Below are positions 42,385-53,596 of a stretch of 64,000 nt of DNA, piece by piece. The DNA comes from Linanthus parryae. Lineage: Eukaryota; Streptophyta; Magnoliopsida; Ericales; Polemoniaceae. The notes below the pieces were generated by a model. The model did not search any database and was not told where the DNA came from. It worked only from the letters and a program-made list of their open reading frames with translations. Position 1 is the stretch's first letter; each line of letters begins with the position of its first letter. The stretch is taken from contig JALGPY010000012.1 in NCBI GenBank assembly GCA_023055425.1, positions 11,405,922 through 11,469,921 on the forward strand, written 5' to 3'. The position numbers were made by a program, and so were the translations under genes.

Positions 42385-43789
42385 TTGATGTCTCTCACAA
42401 CCACCACACCACATGTCTCAACACTTGCTTATCTTCTCTTCAATGTTCACAACCTTCTACCTTTCAAGGTCGATGCTTCCGATTTCGTTCTATGGAAGAT
42501 AAAATTACCTCGATCTTTTGCACCCACACTTTGTTTGGGTATTTGGATGGGTCTACTCCCTGTCCCGATGAGTATTATCACCGGCCGTCTGCTTTCAACC
42601 TCCGACTTCAAATCCGACGTTTATTGCTTGGCACCTACAGGATCAGGAAATCTTGACGATCCTTAATGCTACTTTGTCTCAAGAATGTCTCACAAAAGTG
42701 ATTGGATCTGCCACATCGCACGATGCTTGGTTGGTTCTTGAACGGAGATATGCATCTCTGACCAGATCTCACATCCTGCCACTCAAAGGGGATCTCCAAA
42801 CCTTGAAGATGAAAACTGATTCAATTGATTCTTACATGCAGAAGCTCAAAACCATTCGCAATCGTCTTTCCGTCCCTTCTGTTCACATCGATGACGAGGA
42901 CATGTTGCTATACACTCTCAATGGTATTCCGCCGAAGTTCAACTCTTTCCGTTCATCTCTCCGTATTCACTCCGACCCGATCTCCTTTGAAGAATTACAT
43001 GTTTTGCTCAAAGCTAAGGAGCATATGCTTGAATCCAACAACCCTAGCCTAGATCTCTCATCTCCGACCGCTTTATATCATCATCGTGGCGGTCGAGGTG
43101 GACGGTATCCCTCAGGTTTCAGCTGTGGTGGTCGATCCGGCTCTTGCAGCGGCGGTTGATTCGATTCCAGAGGCGGTGGTCGTTCGGGTTATGGATCTAG
43201 ATCCAGTTATGGGTCTGGGTCTGGATTTGGGTCCAGTTACAGTTCCGGATCGAGTTATGGTTCCCGATCTGGTCAAGGTTACGGATCTGGTTTGGGTCAT
43301 GGATCCGGGTACGGTTACAGTCGTGGCCGCTCCGGTTCAAGGGGGCGTAACACCGATTCGGGTCGAGGAGGTTCTAGCCCAGTTACTCGCCAGATATGTG
43401 GCCACGATTATCATTCGGCTCTGGATTGCTACCACCGAATGGATTATGCATATCAAGGAAGACATCCGCCAGAGCAGCTCTCAGCCATGGCCGCATCCTC
43501 TTCTTCTCAGCAAGTTAACCTATCTGATCTATGGTTAACCGACACCGAAGCATCCAACCATATGACATCAGACTTTCGGAATCTCTCACTCGCTGAACCA
43601 TACACCGAAAACGACTCAGTAACAGTCGATAATGGATCCTCTCTTCCTATTCAGCACTCCGGTACTGCTTTTCTCACTACCTTTAATCGTTCATTTACAT
43701 TACACAACACACTACATGTACCTAATCTCTCTGTCAATTTACTTCTGTACATAAGTTTTGTTCGGACAACAACACTCGCTTTATTTTGA
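42385..43789 (+). pseudogene. Copia-4 gag, Y/G/S-rich region and protease
   Basis: The N-terminal gag starts at 42385 (LPFKVDASDFVLWKIK). A frameshift near 42600 leads into the main gag frame from ~42620 (ILNATLSQECLTKVIGSATS, HIDDEDMLLYTLNGIP). A TGA near 43159, in phase, precedes ~50 residues of Tyr/Gly/Ser/Arg repeats (43180-43350). A degraded knuckle R-Q-I-C-G-H-D-Y-H-S-A-L-D-C follows (first Cys replaced), then the protease site WLTDTEASNHMTSDF (DTEA where D-S/T-G-A is expected). It ends at TGA 43789. Recent loss of function is likely. Confidence 0.85.
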
Positions 43790-43906
43790 TAAATAATCAT
43801 TTGTATCCAGGCCAAGGATACGGGGAAAATCATTTTTCAGGGTCCAAGTAAAAATGGATTATAACCTCTCTCTTCTGTTTCTCTTCAACTTGGTCCACAA
43901 GCTCTC

Positions 43907-44894
43907 TTGGGTCAACGAGTCAAATCTCAAGTAGGGCACTCTCGTCTTGGTCACCCTTCTGAATCTGTCTTATCTAAATGTGTGAAACGTTTTAGTTCTT
44001 CTGCTAAAAACAATTACTCTCTTTGTGAAGAATGTTTAGCTGGAAAAATTTCCCGCTTACCTTATAATTTATCTGATTATACTGCTCGTGTTCCTCTTCA
44101 TTTGGTTCATAGTGATGTATGGGGTCCATCTTCTGTCTTATCTTATAGTGGATTCAAATATTATGTGCTGTTTATTGATCATTATTCGCGATTTACCAGG
44201 TTATTTACACTCAAACTAAAATCTGAAGTTAAAACTGTGTTTGCTAATTATAAATTATTTGTTGAATACCTTTTTGGTTATCCAATTAAAATCTTAAAAT
44301 CTGATGGTGGAGGAGAGTTTACTGCATTTATTTTTCAGAAGTTTTTACAAAAAAAATGGGATTCTACATCAGAAATCCTGTCCCTATACACCACAACAAA
44401 ATGGTGTTGCGGAACGTAAACGTCGTCATATCTTAGAAACTGCTGTTACCTTACTTGAAACTGCATCTTTGCCCAAAAAATTTTGGTACCATGCTATAGC
44501 TGCTGGTACTTATTTAATTAACATAATGCCTAGTTCTAATACGTCAAACAAGTCTCCAAATGAACTTATCTTTCACTCCAAACCTAATTACGCACATTTA
44601 CGTGTCTTTGGTTGTGGATGCTTCCCTCTTTTAACTGATTATAATCACTCTAAACTTGACCCAAAAACCAGAAAGTGCATTTTTCTTGGCTATGCATCTG
44701 GGTATAAGGGTTACCTCTGCTTTGATGTCTCTAATTCTAATTTTTTTATTAGCAGAGACGTACACTTTGATGAATTTAACTTTCATTATGCTCAACTCTC
44801 TACTTCTTCTACTAATGCAACTTCTTCTATTTCTGTTTCAGGGTTACCCAACCCCACCATGACTGTCCCTCCCCCCACATATACTATACATTAA
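43907..44894 (+). pseudogene. Copia-4 integrase
   Basis: The zinc domain (HSRLGHPSESVLSKC, CEECLAGK) is followed by the core with LVHSDVWGPSSV and ILKSDGGGEF. A one-base shift near 44350 moves the remainder, including PYTPQQNGVAERKRRHILET and the C-terminal FGCGCFPLL and KCIFLGYASGYKGYLC blocks, into another frame. All catalytic residues are visible across the two frames. Confidence 0.9.
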
Positions 44895-45269
44895 GGATTT
44901 ATTCCAGAAAACTCTATTTATGAGTGCTCCAACTCTCTGCAAGCTGCTGGGTTTGATGCCTCACACTCCCCTGCTTCTTGTCCCATTGGTGGAACTTCCC
45001 ACTCCACCCCAGATACTACATTCTTTTCAGGGCATGAGGTGTTTCATCAACCCAGTTCTAGCCCAGCAGTGCCAGTTAGCCCAGTGATGAAACCCCCCCC
45101 CCCCCCACCCCCATCCCCTCCTCATACAGTTCATGGTTGGCATCCAATGCAAACAAGGAGTAAATCAGGCATATCCAAGAAAAAATCGGTTTACTATGTT
45201 GCTCCCTGTGGGGCTTTTCTGCCTCTACACCTTCACAAACTTCTGACCCTTCTTCTTATACTAAGGCTG

Positions 45270-46140
45270 CTAAATCTCCACAGTGGCGTGATGCCATGTC
45301 GGCTGAGTTTAGTAGCCTGTTACAACAACTCACGTGGAGTCTTTTTCCACCCCCACCTCATACTAATGTTATTGGTAACAAATGGGTGTTTTGCACTAAA
45401 TACAACCCCAATTGCACATTTTATCGTTTTAAAGCTCGCTTAGTAGCCAAGGAGTATCATCAAACCCCTGACATTGACTAAGACGAGACCTTTAGTCCCG
45501 TCGTTAAGCACACCACAATTCGTTCTAATTTAGCACTAGCAGCAACTTTTTCATGGCCTTTGCATCAACTAGATGTAAAAAAATGCTTTTTTACATGGAT
45601 TTCTTAAAGAGAGAGTTTACATGAAGCAGCATACGGGCATTATTCACCCAAAATTTCCTCATCATGTCTGTCTTTTACATAAATCCATTTATGGGCTCAA
45701 ACTGGCCCCATGGGCCTGGTTTGAGCGCTTTACCTCTTACTTGCTATCTTTTGGCTTTAAAGCCTCCTATGCTGATTGCTCGCTCTTTGTCCGACGTAAC
45801 AATAATAAACTGACTATTTCATTATTGTACGTTGACGACATCATAGTGACTGGGAATGACATTCCCTATATCTCAAATTTAAATCATACTCTTAGCAATG
45901 AATTTGATATGAAGAATTTAGGACCTCTTACTTATTTTCTTGGTTTACAAATACAACGTTCTTCCCAAGGGATTCTTATAACTCAAGAAAAATATTTTAT
46001 TGATCTTCTTAGTCGTTTTAATATGTCAAACTGCAAACCTAGCCCAACTTCCCGAGCAGGTGGTATCAAATATCATGTTCTAAAAGGTGATCTACTACCT
46101 GACCCCCAGCATTTACCGCCAGCTGCTAGGGGCGCTTAAG
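45270..46140 (+). pseudogene. Copia-4 reverse transcriptase
   Basis: The N-terminal part carries NVIGNKWVFCTKYNPN and a TAA at 45480 directly after PDID. TFSPVVKHTTIR and LHQLDVK follow, and a frameshift near 45590 leads into ERVYMKQ. The catalytic box is SLLYVDDIIVTGND near 45840. A second shift near 46080 leads into RNase H. Confidence 0.9.
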
Positions 46141-46779
46141 TATTTAACCTTTAGCGGACCTGATATCGCCTTTGCGGTCAACCATTTGTGTCAGTTTATG
46201 CATCAGCCCACACAAGTTCACTTAAGTGGCGCAAAACGCGTCCTTCGTTACTTACAAGGCACACAATCACATGGTTTATTTTATCAAAAAGGTTATCTGC
46301 CACTCCAAATTTTTACCAATGCGGATTGGTCCGGTGACCCAACTGACCGTCGTAGCACCACTGGGCTTGTTGTCTTTCTCGGCCCAAATCCAGTCCTTTG
46401 GTCTGCCAAGAAGCAACCCACTGTTTCACGCTCCTCTACGGAAGCTGAATACAGGGCTTTGGTCACTGTTATGGCTGACCTCTCATGGTTTTGTCAACTT
46501 TGTCATGATCTACATATTTATCTTCCCAAACCTTATCTTTTATGGACGGATAACTTATTTTCATTTGCTCTAACTCCTAATCTTTTATTTCATGCTCGTA
46601 CCAAACACATGGAACTAGATTACCACTATGTACGCGAACAAGCTTTACTCAAACATCTTAATGTTCTTCCTATCTCAAGTGCAGGTAAAATAGCGGGCAT
46701 TTTCACAAAAAGCCTCCCTGCTGCACATTTTGAAGATCTCAAGGGTAAACTAATGGTCCAATCTTCACCATTAGTTTAA
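46087..46779 (+). CDS. Copia-4 RT end and RNase H (open frame)
   Basis: A 230-residue open frame has SIYRQLLGALKYLTFSGPDI, FTNADWSGDPTDRRSTTG, SRSSTEAEYRALVTVMADL, LLWTDNLFSFALTPN, KHMELDYHYVRE and KIAGIFTKSLP. It is a typical Ty1/copia RNase H. It is open to its TAA at 46779, eight bases before the 3' LTR. It has no start of its own and would be made only as part of pol. Confidence 0.88.
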   Translation: MIYYLTPSIYRQLLGALKYLTFSGPDIAFAVNHLCQFMHQPTQVHLSGAKRVLRYLQGTQSHGLFYQKGYLPLQIFTNADWSGDPTDRRSTTGLVVFLGPNPVLWSAKKQPTVSRSSTEAEYRALVTVMADLSWFCQLCHDLHIYLPKPYLLWTDNLFSFALTPNLLFHARTKHMELDYHYVREQALLKHLNVLPISSAGKIAGIFTKSLPAAHFEDLKGKLMVQSSPLV

Positions 46780-47182
46780 GGGGGCGTAACAACAGTATTA
46801 TCCAAGAGAAGCCCAGTCCAACAAACATTGCAGAAGACCAGTCCAACATTGCAGAAGCACGTCCAAGTTAGCTAGCCCAGTCTGTCAAGCCCATTAGGGT
46901 TTACATATATCCAGTTGTAATTCACCCAAGTATAAGGGTACTTTAGTCCTTTTGCTATCTCTGAAACCCTAGCTCAAATCCTATCGTTGGATAAAGTCCC
47001 GTACACTTCCTACCGTTAGATGAGTTGTATATATTTGTCTGTTTGGTTCTGAGGTTAATTAATCAAGGGTTCATTTCTTCTTTGGTTCAATGTATATTCA
47101 TTCTTCTCTCTCGCCACTTCATGCTCTGTGATTAGGGTTTTCAGATCCAATTACTCTTGATTCCTTTCTCTTTCATTGCTTT

Positions 47183-47271
47183 TTTTTAGAATTACAGTAT
47201 ATAATCGGGTTCAAACCTGAAACCTCATGCGGGGGCTTCAAACGATCTACAACTGAACTAGCTCCCATTTG
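47183..47271 (-). mobile_element. tRNA-derived SINE-like insertion (89 bp)
   Basis: On the minus strand it has an A-box-like TAGTTCAGTTGTAGATC and a B-box-like GGTTTGAACCC, ending in an A-rich tail. It is flanked by a 15 bp duplication CTCTTTCATTGCTTT (47168-47182 and 47272-47286). The left copy overlaps the last two bases of the copia-4 LTR, suggesting insertion after copia-4. The tRNA-like folding is imperfect and there is no intact tRNA gene. Confidence 0.75.
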
Positions 47272-47286
47272 CTCTTTCATTGCTTT

Positions 47287-48063
47287 GCTCTGCCTCACTT
47301 TTACACTTTACCTGGACCTATCAAATTCCTCTATACATCGAAAATAGATCAGAGTATTTAAGAAACTTGTAAAAATAAATGATGGAATCTTTTCAATTAT
47401 ATTTCCAAGCAATGGCGAAGATGATTCTGACTTCGTTCACTACTGGATGGGTGTGCGTTTAATGTACAGTGAAGGCAAGTTGTCAAACATCTCAAATAAC
47501 AAAATAAATTAAGAATTTTCATTTCAAACAACAAAAAGCAAACAAATTAAGATTTAAGAACGAAAGGGGAAAAGCCAAACTTTTTTTATATAACCAACCT
47601 GATGATTGTTGAAACATGTGCTTTTATCTTTGCCTACCATATCAAAATCAACCGAAGGAAATCAGAGAAATATTCAATGCAGGCACGTTCAAAAGATACC
47701 ATGCAGATCTCAGAGTTCTGTACAGAATCAAAACAAACTTCGGGTGATTGTCGAAACAGTGGGCTAGGTACGTTGGTGTCACTGCAGTTGGAAGAATGTG
47801 TACTGATAAATCATTTAATTTTGTAACAACCAGCAGCTGGTATCTCTCTCTGTGTAGTGTGTACAACTATTAGATATCAAAAGAATCAGATATGGGTTCA
47901 CGTACACTACGATCTTGATAACCATGTGACGGTGGTAGTCAGTTCAATATCTACTCTGCAAGAATAAAACGGACGTACATGGGTGCATCCATGAATAATT
48001 AGATCTCTTTCGCTTTTTTCTTCTGATTATCCACATAATATAATCCAACGTTTTTTTGAAAGA
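47287..48063. other. Intergenic AT-rich sequence
   Basis: No gene, repeat end or RNA gene is supported. Reading frames are short and have no recognised motif. Confidence 0.6.
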
Positions 48064-48064
48064 A

Positions 48065-48808
48065 CTAGTTATGAACACGTGCGTTGCACGAGAATATTTA
48101 TTTGTCACAATATTTACACTTAAACGGTATTATTTTATAAACGAATTTCCATAAATAAGATTAAAGAGGAATATAATTCAAACTAAAGAAAACATCAAGA
48201 TAAGGAATACATATTTCAAAGTCGATGAGTAATATACTCAACTTAGTAAATAATTGGTAAATTGAAATGTTTGTGAAACAATTTGACGTCCTAAAAATAT
48301 GCTTAAGACTTATATGCCCATCAACGATGTAATTGAGTTTGGAAAGACGTCTCCGATGATATTTGCTTCATTCTCCACTTAAGTCGCATAGTACTGTTCA
48401 CATAGGCCTTGCTGTGCCTCCAATGTATGGTACGGTCTCAAAAATTATTACCATTTCTTACAAAGAAAACAAAAAATATTGTAAGACAATGAGTGAGAGA
48501 GAGAGGGAGTTGACAAGATATGGTGACTATTTTGGGTATTGAAGACTTCCTGTTATAATAGTAAAGGTACCCATTCAAAAAGACAAAAACTGAATAGTTA
48601 CAACTATTCAAAATTGTCACGAACTGAATGTCACAACTGTTGAGGTTTAAACTCGTCAAATATTGTTTCTTAAATTAAATTTCTAATTTGAATAGTCACA
48701 ACTCTTCGAATTTGGTATTATTGTAAATTTTTTATTTTCTAAGGATAAAAAAAATGTTAAAACACTAAAACACTGAAACACCTTGGCATTTTTGGAGAGT
48801 AGTATAGA
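48065..48808 (-). mobile_element. Non-autonomous Helitron (744 bp)
   Basis: On the minus strand it begins TCTATACTACTCTCC after host A (48809). It ends with a hairpin CTCGTGCAACGCACGTG, ten bases on, then CTAG, followed by host T (48064). These are the 5'-TC, subterminal hairpin, 3'-CTRR and A/T insertion rules of Helitrons. Joining the flanks gives ATTTATTATTCAATTC, which matches the uninterrupted copy at ~41473. It has no Rep/helicase and depends on an autonomous relative. Confidence 0.85.
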
Positions 48809-49017
48809 TTTATTATTCAATTCATCAATTCTGCTTTTAATGACGACATCTACGTAATTTGATCATAGGAGTTACTAAATTGCTAACGATAAATTAGATA
48901 CTAAATACAATAATAAAATAAGTTGCTAAATTGCTAATTATAAGATTTTTTTTAAATAACTAATAACGTATTTGGAATGTATTGTATGACAAAGTAAAAT
49001 CCATAATCTTATATATA
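48809..49017. repeat. AT-rich dispersed repeat, second copy
   Basis: It matches 41478-41685 along ~205 bp, for example ACTAAATACAATAATAAAAT and TGTATTGTATGACAA. A Helitron sits at its left edge. Confidence 0.8.
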
Positions 49018-51958
49018 ACTACAAATATTACATTATCAATTTAATAATGCACCCTTTAACCTCTTCACGGTCCATCATATAGCTGAATTGGTAAAATTTA
49101 TGTCCGAAGACGAAAATGCTTAACCAATTACGTTGGGCAAATGGTGTGAAATAATTAAAATGTACTTTTATTTAAGAAAGAGAAAGAAATTATTAAGAGT
49201 TACACAAGAAAAAAATACAAATTTTATAAGTTAAATGAAATTTAAAATTACCAATAAAAATTTATCTGTTATACAAGGAAATGTGATCACTTATATAAAT
49301 AGAAAACTTGCATCAAATATTGTAATAATAACTTTTTTTCAGAAATTTAAAAAAATTAAATCATGTGATGAAAAATAGAATGATTGATCATACTCTCATC
49401 GCGACTCCGCAAAACAATAGATAAATAAAATGAGAATAAAAACGTATAACCGTGGCACCATAACGACTCTGCACATTATTAAAAGCAAATATTTATATAT
49501 TGATGACTTATGGTTACACTTTTTTAATATTTCACTATGATTAAATACTTCACTTTTTTTTTTTTTTTTTTTTTTACTATTGTTATAACTCAAGATGCTC
49601 TATGTCATATCCAATATTGATATAAGAATATTATTTGCTTAATCAATAATTCACTTTCCTGCTTTAAATATGTAGATTATCACGTAAGTTTAAAAATGTT
49701 GACATAAGAAATCTGGTAATCGAAAAAATATTTTCCATATTCATTAAGATTTCTCCAAGCAGGGCTGAAGATATATGTACAAAGAAAAGGAATAGAAAAA
49801 TGAAAAAGAGAACAATTAATCGTGGTACCACTACGACGCCACATAATATTACATATTTTAATATTTGTATAGTAATGATCTATAGTTAGACTTTCTCAGT
49901 ATGTTGCAATAATTTTGAAATTCGCATCATCATTTTACTACTGTTATCACTTACAATGTTCTATGTTGTATCCAAAATTCATTTTACATGACCGTTTTCT
50001 TAATAAATCTGTAGACAAAACGCACAATATATCTATTGCATTCAAGCAAATTTTTACGAGTTTTGCTCTGCTCTAGCAACGTTCCAATGTGTTTGGTTTT
50101 CTGCATATATAAACTCATGTCATTATTATGTAAGTTTATAATTATTGACATTACAAATTCGGTAGTTGCAAAACATTGTCCGTTCTCATTTATGCTTATA
50201 AGTTTGCTTCAATTTACTTTTAAAGTTACTATCAATTATTTTAATTTTGGTTGGCACTTTTATAAAGGGTGAAAATAGTATCACTAGATAATATGAAGTT
50301 TATTTTGGCCATATGTGATACTATAAGGATTACCTTTTATAATAAAAAAAAAAAAAAAAAAAAAAAAAACTTACATTCTTTTATTGTAATTTTCAGTAGA
50401 GCAAAAAATTAAATTCATATCCTAACGTATTGTTAAATTGTAGGTTCTTATCAAGGTTCATAAATGACAAATCATAGATGCACAATTGAATCTGATTAAA
50501 TGATATAGTTATATATATTTTCATCAACTTAGTTCGCGAAGTGAAGATACAACTCCAAGTGGTCACATTTCCCGCAAATTAAACCACTACCTCTAGATCC
50601 CAAGACTGATAGAACTATGGTAAGTGATTTTTATGAATGATCATAAAGTTTTTAACCGCACTTATATGTGAAATCACTTAGAATGTGAAAAAAATTTATG
50701 AAAAATTAAAAACAAAAATTTAATGTTCATCTAAATCTACAATGTCACTTTATTATGTAAAAGTTGTAATTTCCTGACTCTCTTATAAACTTATTATTGA
50801 TCATGTTTCACACTTTTGGCTAAGGTAAGAACGAAAAAATTTTATTGACAGATTCTTTATTCTTTTCGAAAATGGGATGAGTTTTTTGCATTTTTTTAGA
50901 ATAATGAGCATGAATTTCAAAATTGTTTATCACCTAAACTGTATTTAAACGATAAATCTTATTACAATTAAATAAATATAGAACCGCTGCTCAAATATTC
51001 TTATTCTATTTTAGAGGAATATCAACATATTTTGTAACTCATAAAGACAAAATGAAGGTGAAATAAAATTTATAATTTTATTTTTTACTATCTTTTTTCT
51101 CCCTATAGTTTGTTTTATTCTTTATGAACGTCGTCTTGACAATCAGTTGTACTTGATATCTCAGGTAAAATCCACTATCCACATCACAATCATCATTGAT
51201 TCTTCATGAGTAAGAAAATGTTAGTATTTGCTTACAAATATCCACATTTTGAGCAACACAAATCAAACATTTCTTAAAATATATGAAGTTGTGCCTTATA
51301 TGAAAATGTCATTGGTTTGATTTCTCTTCCTATTCTTTCGTACATCAAACCATGTTGACAAGGACACAATTTTTGACATTATTTTATTACTTTATGTGAA
51401 AAAATGGGTCATGCTATGCTTGATTTTCACTTTAATGTTTCGCTTAGTGATTTTCAAGAAATTTCATTTTTTTCAGAGGCATGACACGAATAGTATTTTA
51501 TACGAAATATTATACCATTTCACTTGAAAAAAATGAAAAAAATTTCATTTCAACCATCATAAATTAATAAATTTTCTTACCTCAAAAGAATAAAACAATA
51601 GTTCCTCAGAAATATAAAAATATTAAATAAAAATGTTTTGGTAGTTTTCAAATAGATTTTTCATTAAATGAAATTGATTTTGTAAGAAATAAGTTCTATA
51701 ATAGTTTAAATTTAATTTAATTTTTCTTTTATGTATACTCGATCATGTTATCATTTTCTTTACTTCTTTCCGCTGAGATTCAATTAGAGTTCAATTTCAG
51801 CAACACGATTGGTACAAAAAATTAACATGCTCTTCGTAGAGCTTACTTCCCATGAATCGTGGTCAAATTTGTTGTATTTGTTCATAAGATTTTACCTATT
51901 ACAGTTATGTACATTTATTTCATTGTTACCTGCTTAAAAGTGAACAAATTAAACTTAT
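49018..51958. other. AT-rich non-coding stretch
   Basis: There are ~2.9 kb without a supported gene. It contains poly-T (49554-49575) and poly-A (50343-50370) runs. Two loosely similar segments (~49430-49560 and ~49790-49920) share CGTGGTACCA/CGTGGCACCA and an ATTATTA context, suggesting an old repeat. Part may be the interior of the Helitron ending at 51992. Confidence 0.55.
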
Positions 51959-51992
51959 TGTCGACCAGCGCATCGCGCAAGGTATTGCCTAG
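51959..51992 (+). mobile_element. Helitron 3' terminus
   Basis: GCGCATCGCGC (hairpin), then AAGGTATTGC, then CTAG, with host T at 51993, fits a plus-strand Helitron 3' end. I could not find its 5' TC end, so the element's extent is unknown. Confidence 0.6.
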
Positions 51993-52283
51993 TGATTATT
52001 TAAATGATGCAAGTATCTGAACTGCTCAATTATTAGCATATTACCTGAGTTAATACTGATTCCATCACACTGAGGTACTAGTGAACTGAACGATGCTCGT
52101 GAGTATTACCTGAGTTTGAACTGATCTCCTGATATGCTATTTGTGCCAAATACTAAGATATGAGCCCTAATCAGGATTATAGCATATTAGTAATATTCTC
52201 ACGCCCACCATATACAATTAGATTAAATTTGCATAAATGATTGGCAATGAATTAATCTTCCTGGCTCAGATAATCAATGGTAT
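51993..52283. other. Intergenic sequence
   Basis: No supported feature except the target duplication GGTAT at 52279-52283 belonging to copia-5. Confidence 0.6.
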
Positions 52284-52804
52284 TGTTATGACAAACCACC
52301 TCACGAACGAAGAACGAATAAAGAAGAACACGAGATTTTACGTGGTTCGCTAACAAAATATTTACTAGCTTTGCTCCGTGGCGGAAAAGCACTCTTTATT
52401 CACTTAAGAGGAACAATTACACTTTGATTATTGCATATGAAAGTAGGAGCCCAAGTAGTACTTATATAGTACAAAGAAAAGCTCCACGTACATGTGTCAG
52501 CCCCATGTTTCCAATCTTGATATGGAAACAATTCCTAACAATTGCTAATTCAATTGTTACCTAATTAATTCTTAACCTTTTGCTACTTTTGACTTTTCAA
52601 CTCAAGTACATTTGTTTCTATAGTTGCCTTTGACTTTCAATTCAAGGCACCTCCTCAACAAATCTCCACCTTGACTTGAATTCTCTCGTCAACAGCAGCT
52701 GCTCCTTTTCTCGCAAACAAAGCTACGTCTTCTCCGCACCCAATTGTCTCTTGTCACAGAGACTCACTGGACCCCCACCGGGTCCGACATGGCCCCTAAG
52801 GACC

Positions 52805-53596
52805 TCACTGGCTCAAGATGTTGAGCAATTCCAGACAATGCTGGAACTTGCTCTCAAGAACTGACTTTGTGAACATATCCGCGGGGTTGTCAGCTGTCCC
52901 CACCTTCTTCACCTTGATCCTGCTCTCGTTTCTCAGAAAATGATACCCGACGTCGATATGCTTGGTCCTTTCATGATGAACCTGGTCCTTAGTCAAGAAA
53001 ATCACACTCAAGCTATCACAGTAGACTATCGCCTGATCTTGAAGTAGCCCTAGATCATTGACCATTCCCTTAAGCCAAATTGCCTCCTTTGCTGCTTCCG
53101 TTAGAGCCATATAATTCGCCTCCGTGGTGGACAAAGTCACCGTCGGCTGTAGCGTAGCCTTCCAACTCACAAATGATGCTCCCGGAGCAAATACATAGCC
53201 TGTCATTGATCTTCTACTATCAATATCCCCTGCATAGTCCGCATCCAAGAAACCAGCTACCAAGATGTCTTCACTAGCCCCATAGCATAGGCCAATGTCT
53301 GACGTACCCTTAAGGTACCTGAATATGCGCTTCACCGCCTGCCAATGGTCCTTACCCGGATGAGCCATAAAACGACTAACCACACTAACAGCGAATGCTA
53401 TGTCCGGTCGAGTACAAACCATAGCATACATGAGACTTCCAACTGCGCTAGCATATGGAACCTTGGACCTGTACTCCTTCTCCTCCTCAGTCTCAACGGT
53501 GTACATTCGTAGCTTGCTGTTAGTTGCCATAGGAGTATCTATAGCTTTAGCTGATAACATTCTGAATCTTTCCAAGATCTTCTTGATGTATCCCTG
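52805..53596 (-). CDS. Copia-5 RT end and RNase H (open frame)
   Basis: It is in phase with RT across a single stop. It contains YIKKILERFRMLSAKAIDTP, YASAVGSLMYAMVCTRPDIA, FLDADYAGDIDSRRSMTGYV, TVTLSTTEANYMALTEAAKE, IVYCDSLSVIFLTKDQVHHE and KHIDVGYHFLRNE. The usual E-A-E-Y motif is E-A-N-Y here, a change at a catalytic Glu neighbourhood. It ends at TGA 52805, ~145 bp before the 3' LTR. Confidence 0.88.
   Translation of the reverse strand, partial: QGYIKKILERFRMLSAKAIDTPMATNSKLRMYTVETEEEKEYRSKVPYASAVGSLMYAMVCTRPDIAFAVSVVSRFMAHPGKDHWQAVKRIFRYLKGTSDIGLCYGASEDILVAGFLDADYAGDIDSRRSMTGYVFAPGASFVSWKATLQPTVTLSTTEANYMALTEAAKEAIWLKGMVNDLGLLQDQAIVYCDSLSVIFLTKDQVHHERTKHIDVGYHFLRNESRIKVKKVGTADNPADMFTKSVLESKFQHCLELLNILSQ

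Larger units (their letters stand above)
41989..47169 (+). mobile_element. Copia-4: complete Ty1/copia element (5181 bp)
   Basis: LTRs at 41989-42372 (384 bp) and 46787-47169 (383 bp) are near-identical and flanked by CTTTC (41984-41988 / 47170-47174). A primer site TGGTATAAGAGC follows the 5' LTR and a polypurine tract AAGGGGGCG precedes the 3' LTR. It contains gag, a Tyr/Gly/Ser-rich region, protease, integrase, RT and RNase H in order, each with a stop or shift. LTR ends are TA..(C)A/T rather than strict TG..CA. High LTR similarity implies recent insertion despite the damaged frames. Confidence 0.92.

Noticed and set aside
47183..47271. Functional tRNA gene on the minus strand
   Set aside because: Box-like motifs are present, but the arms do not pair well, and an A-tail and target duplication indicate a retroposed copy.
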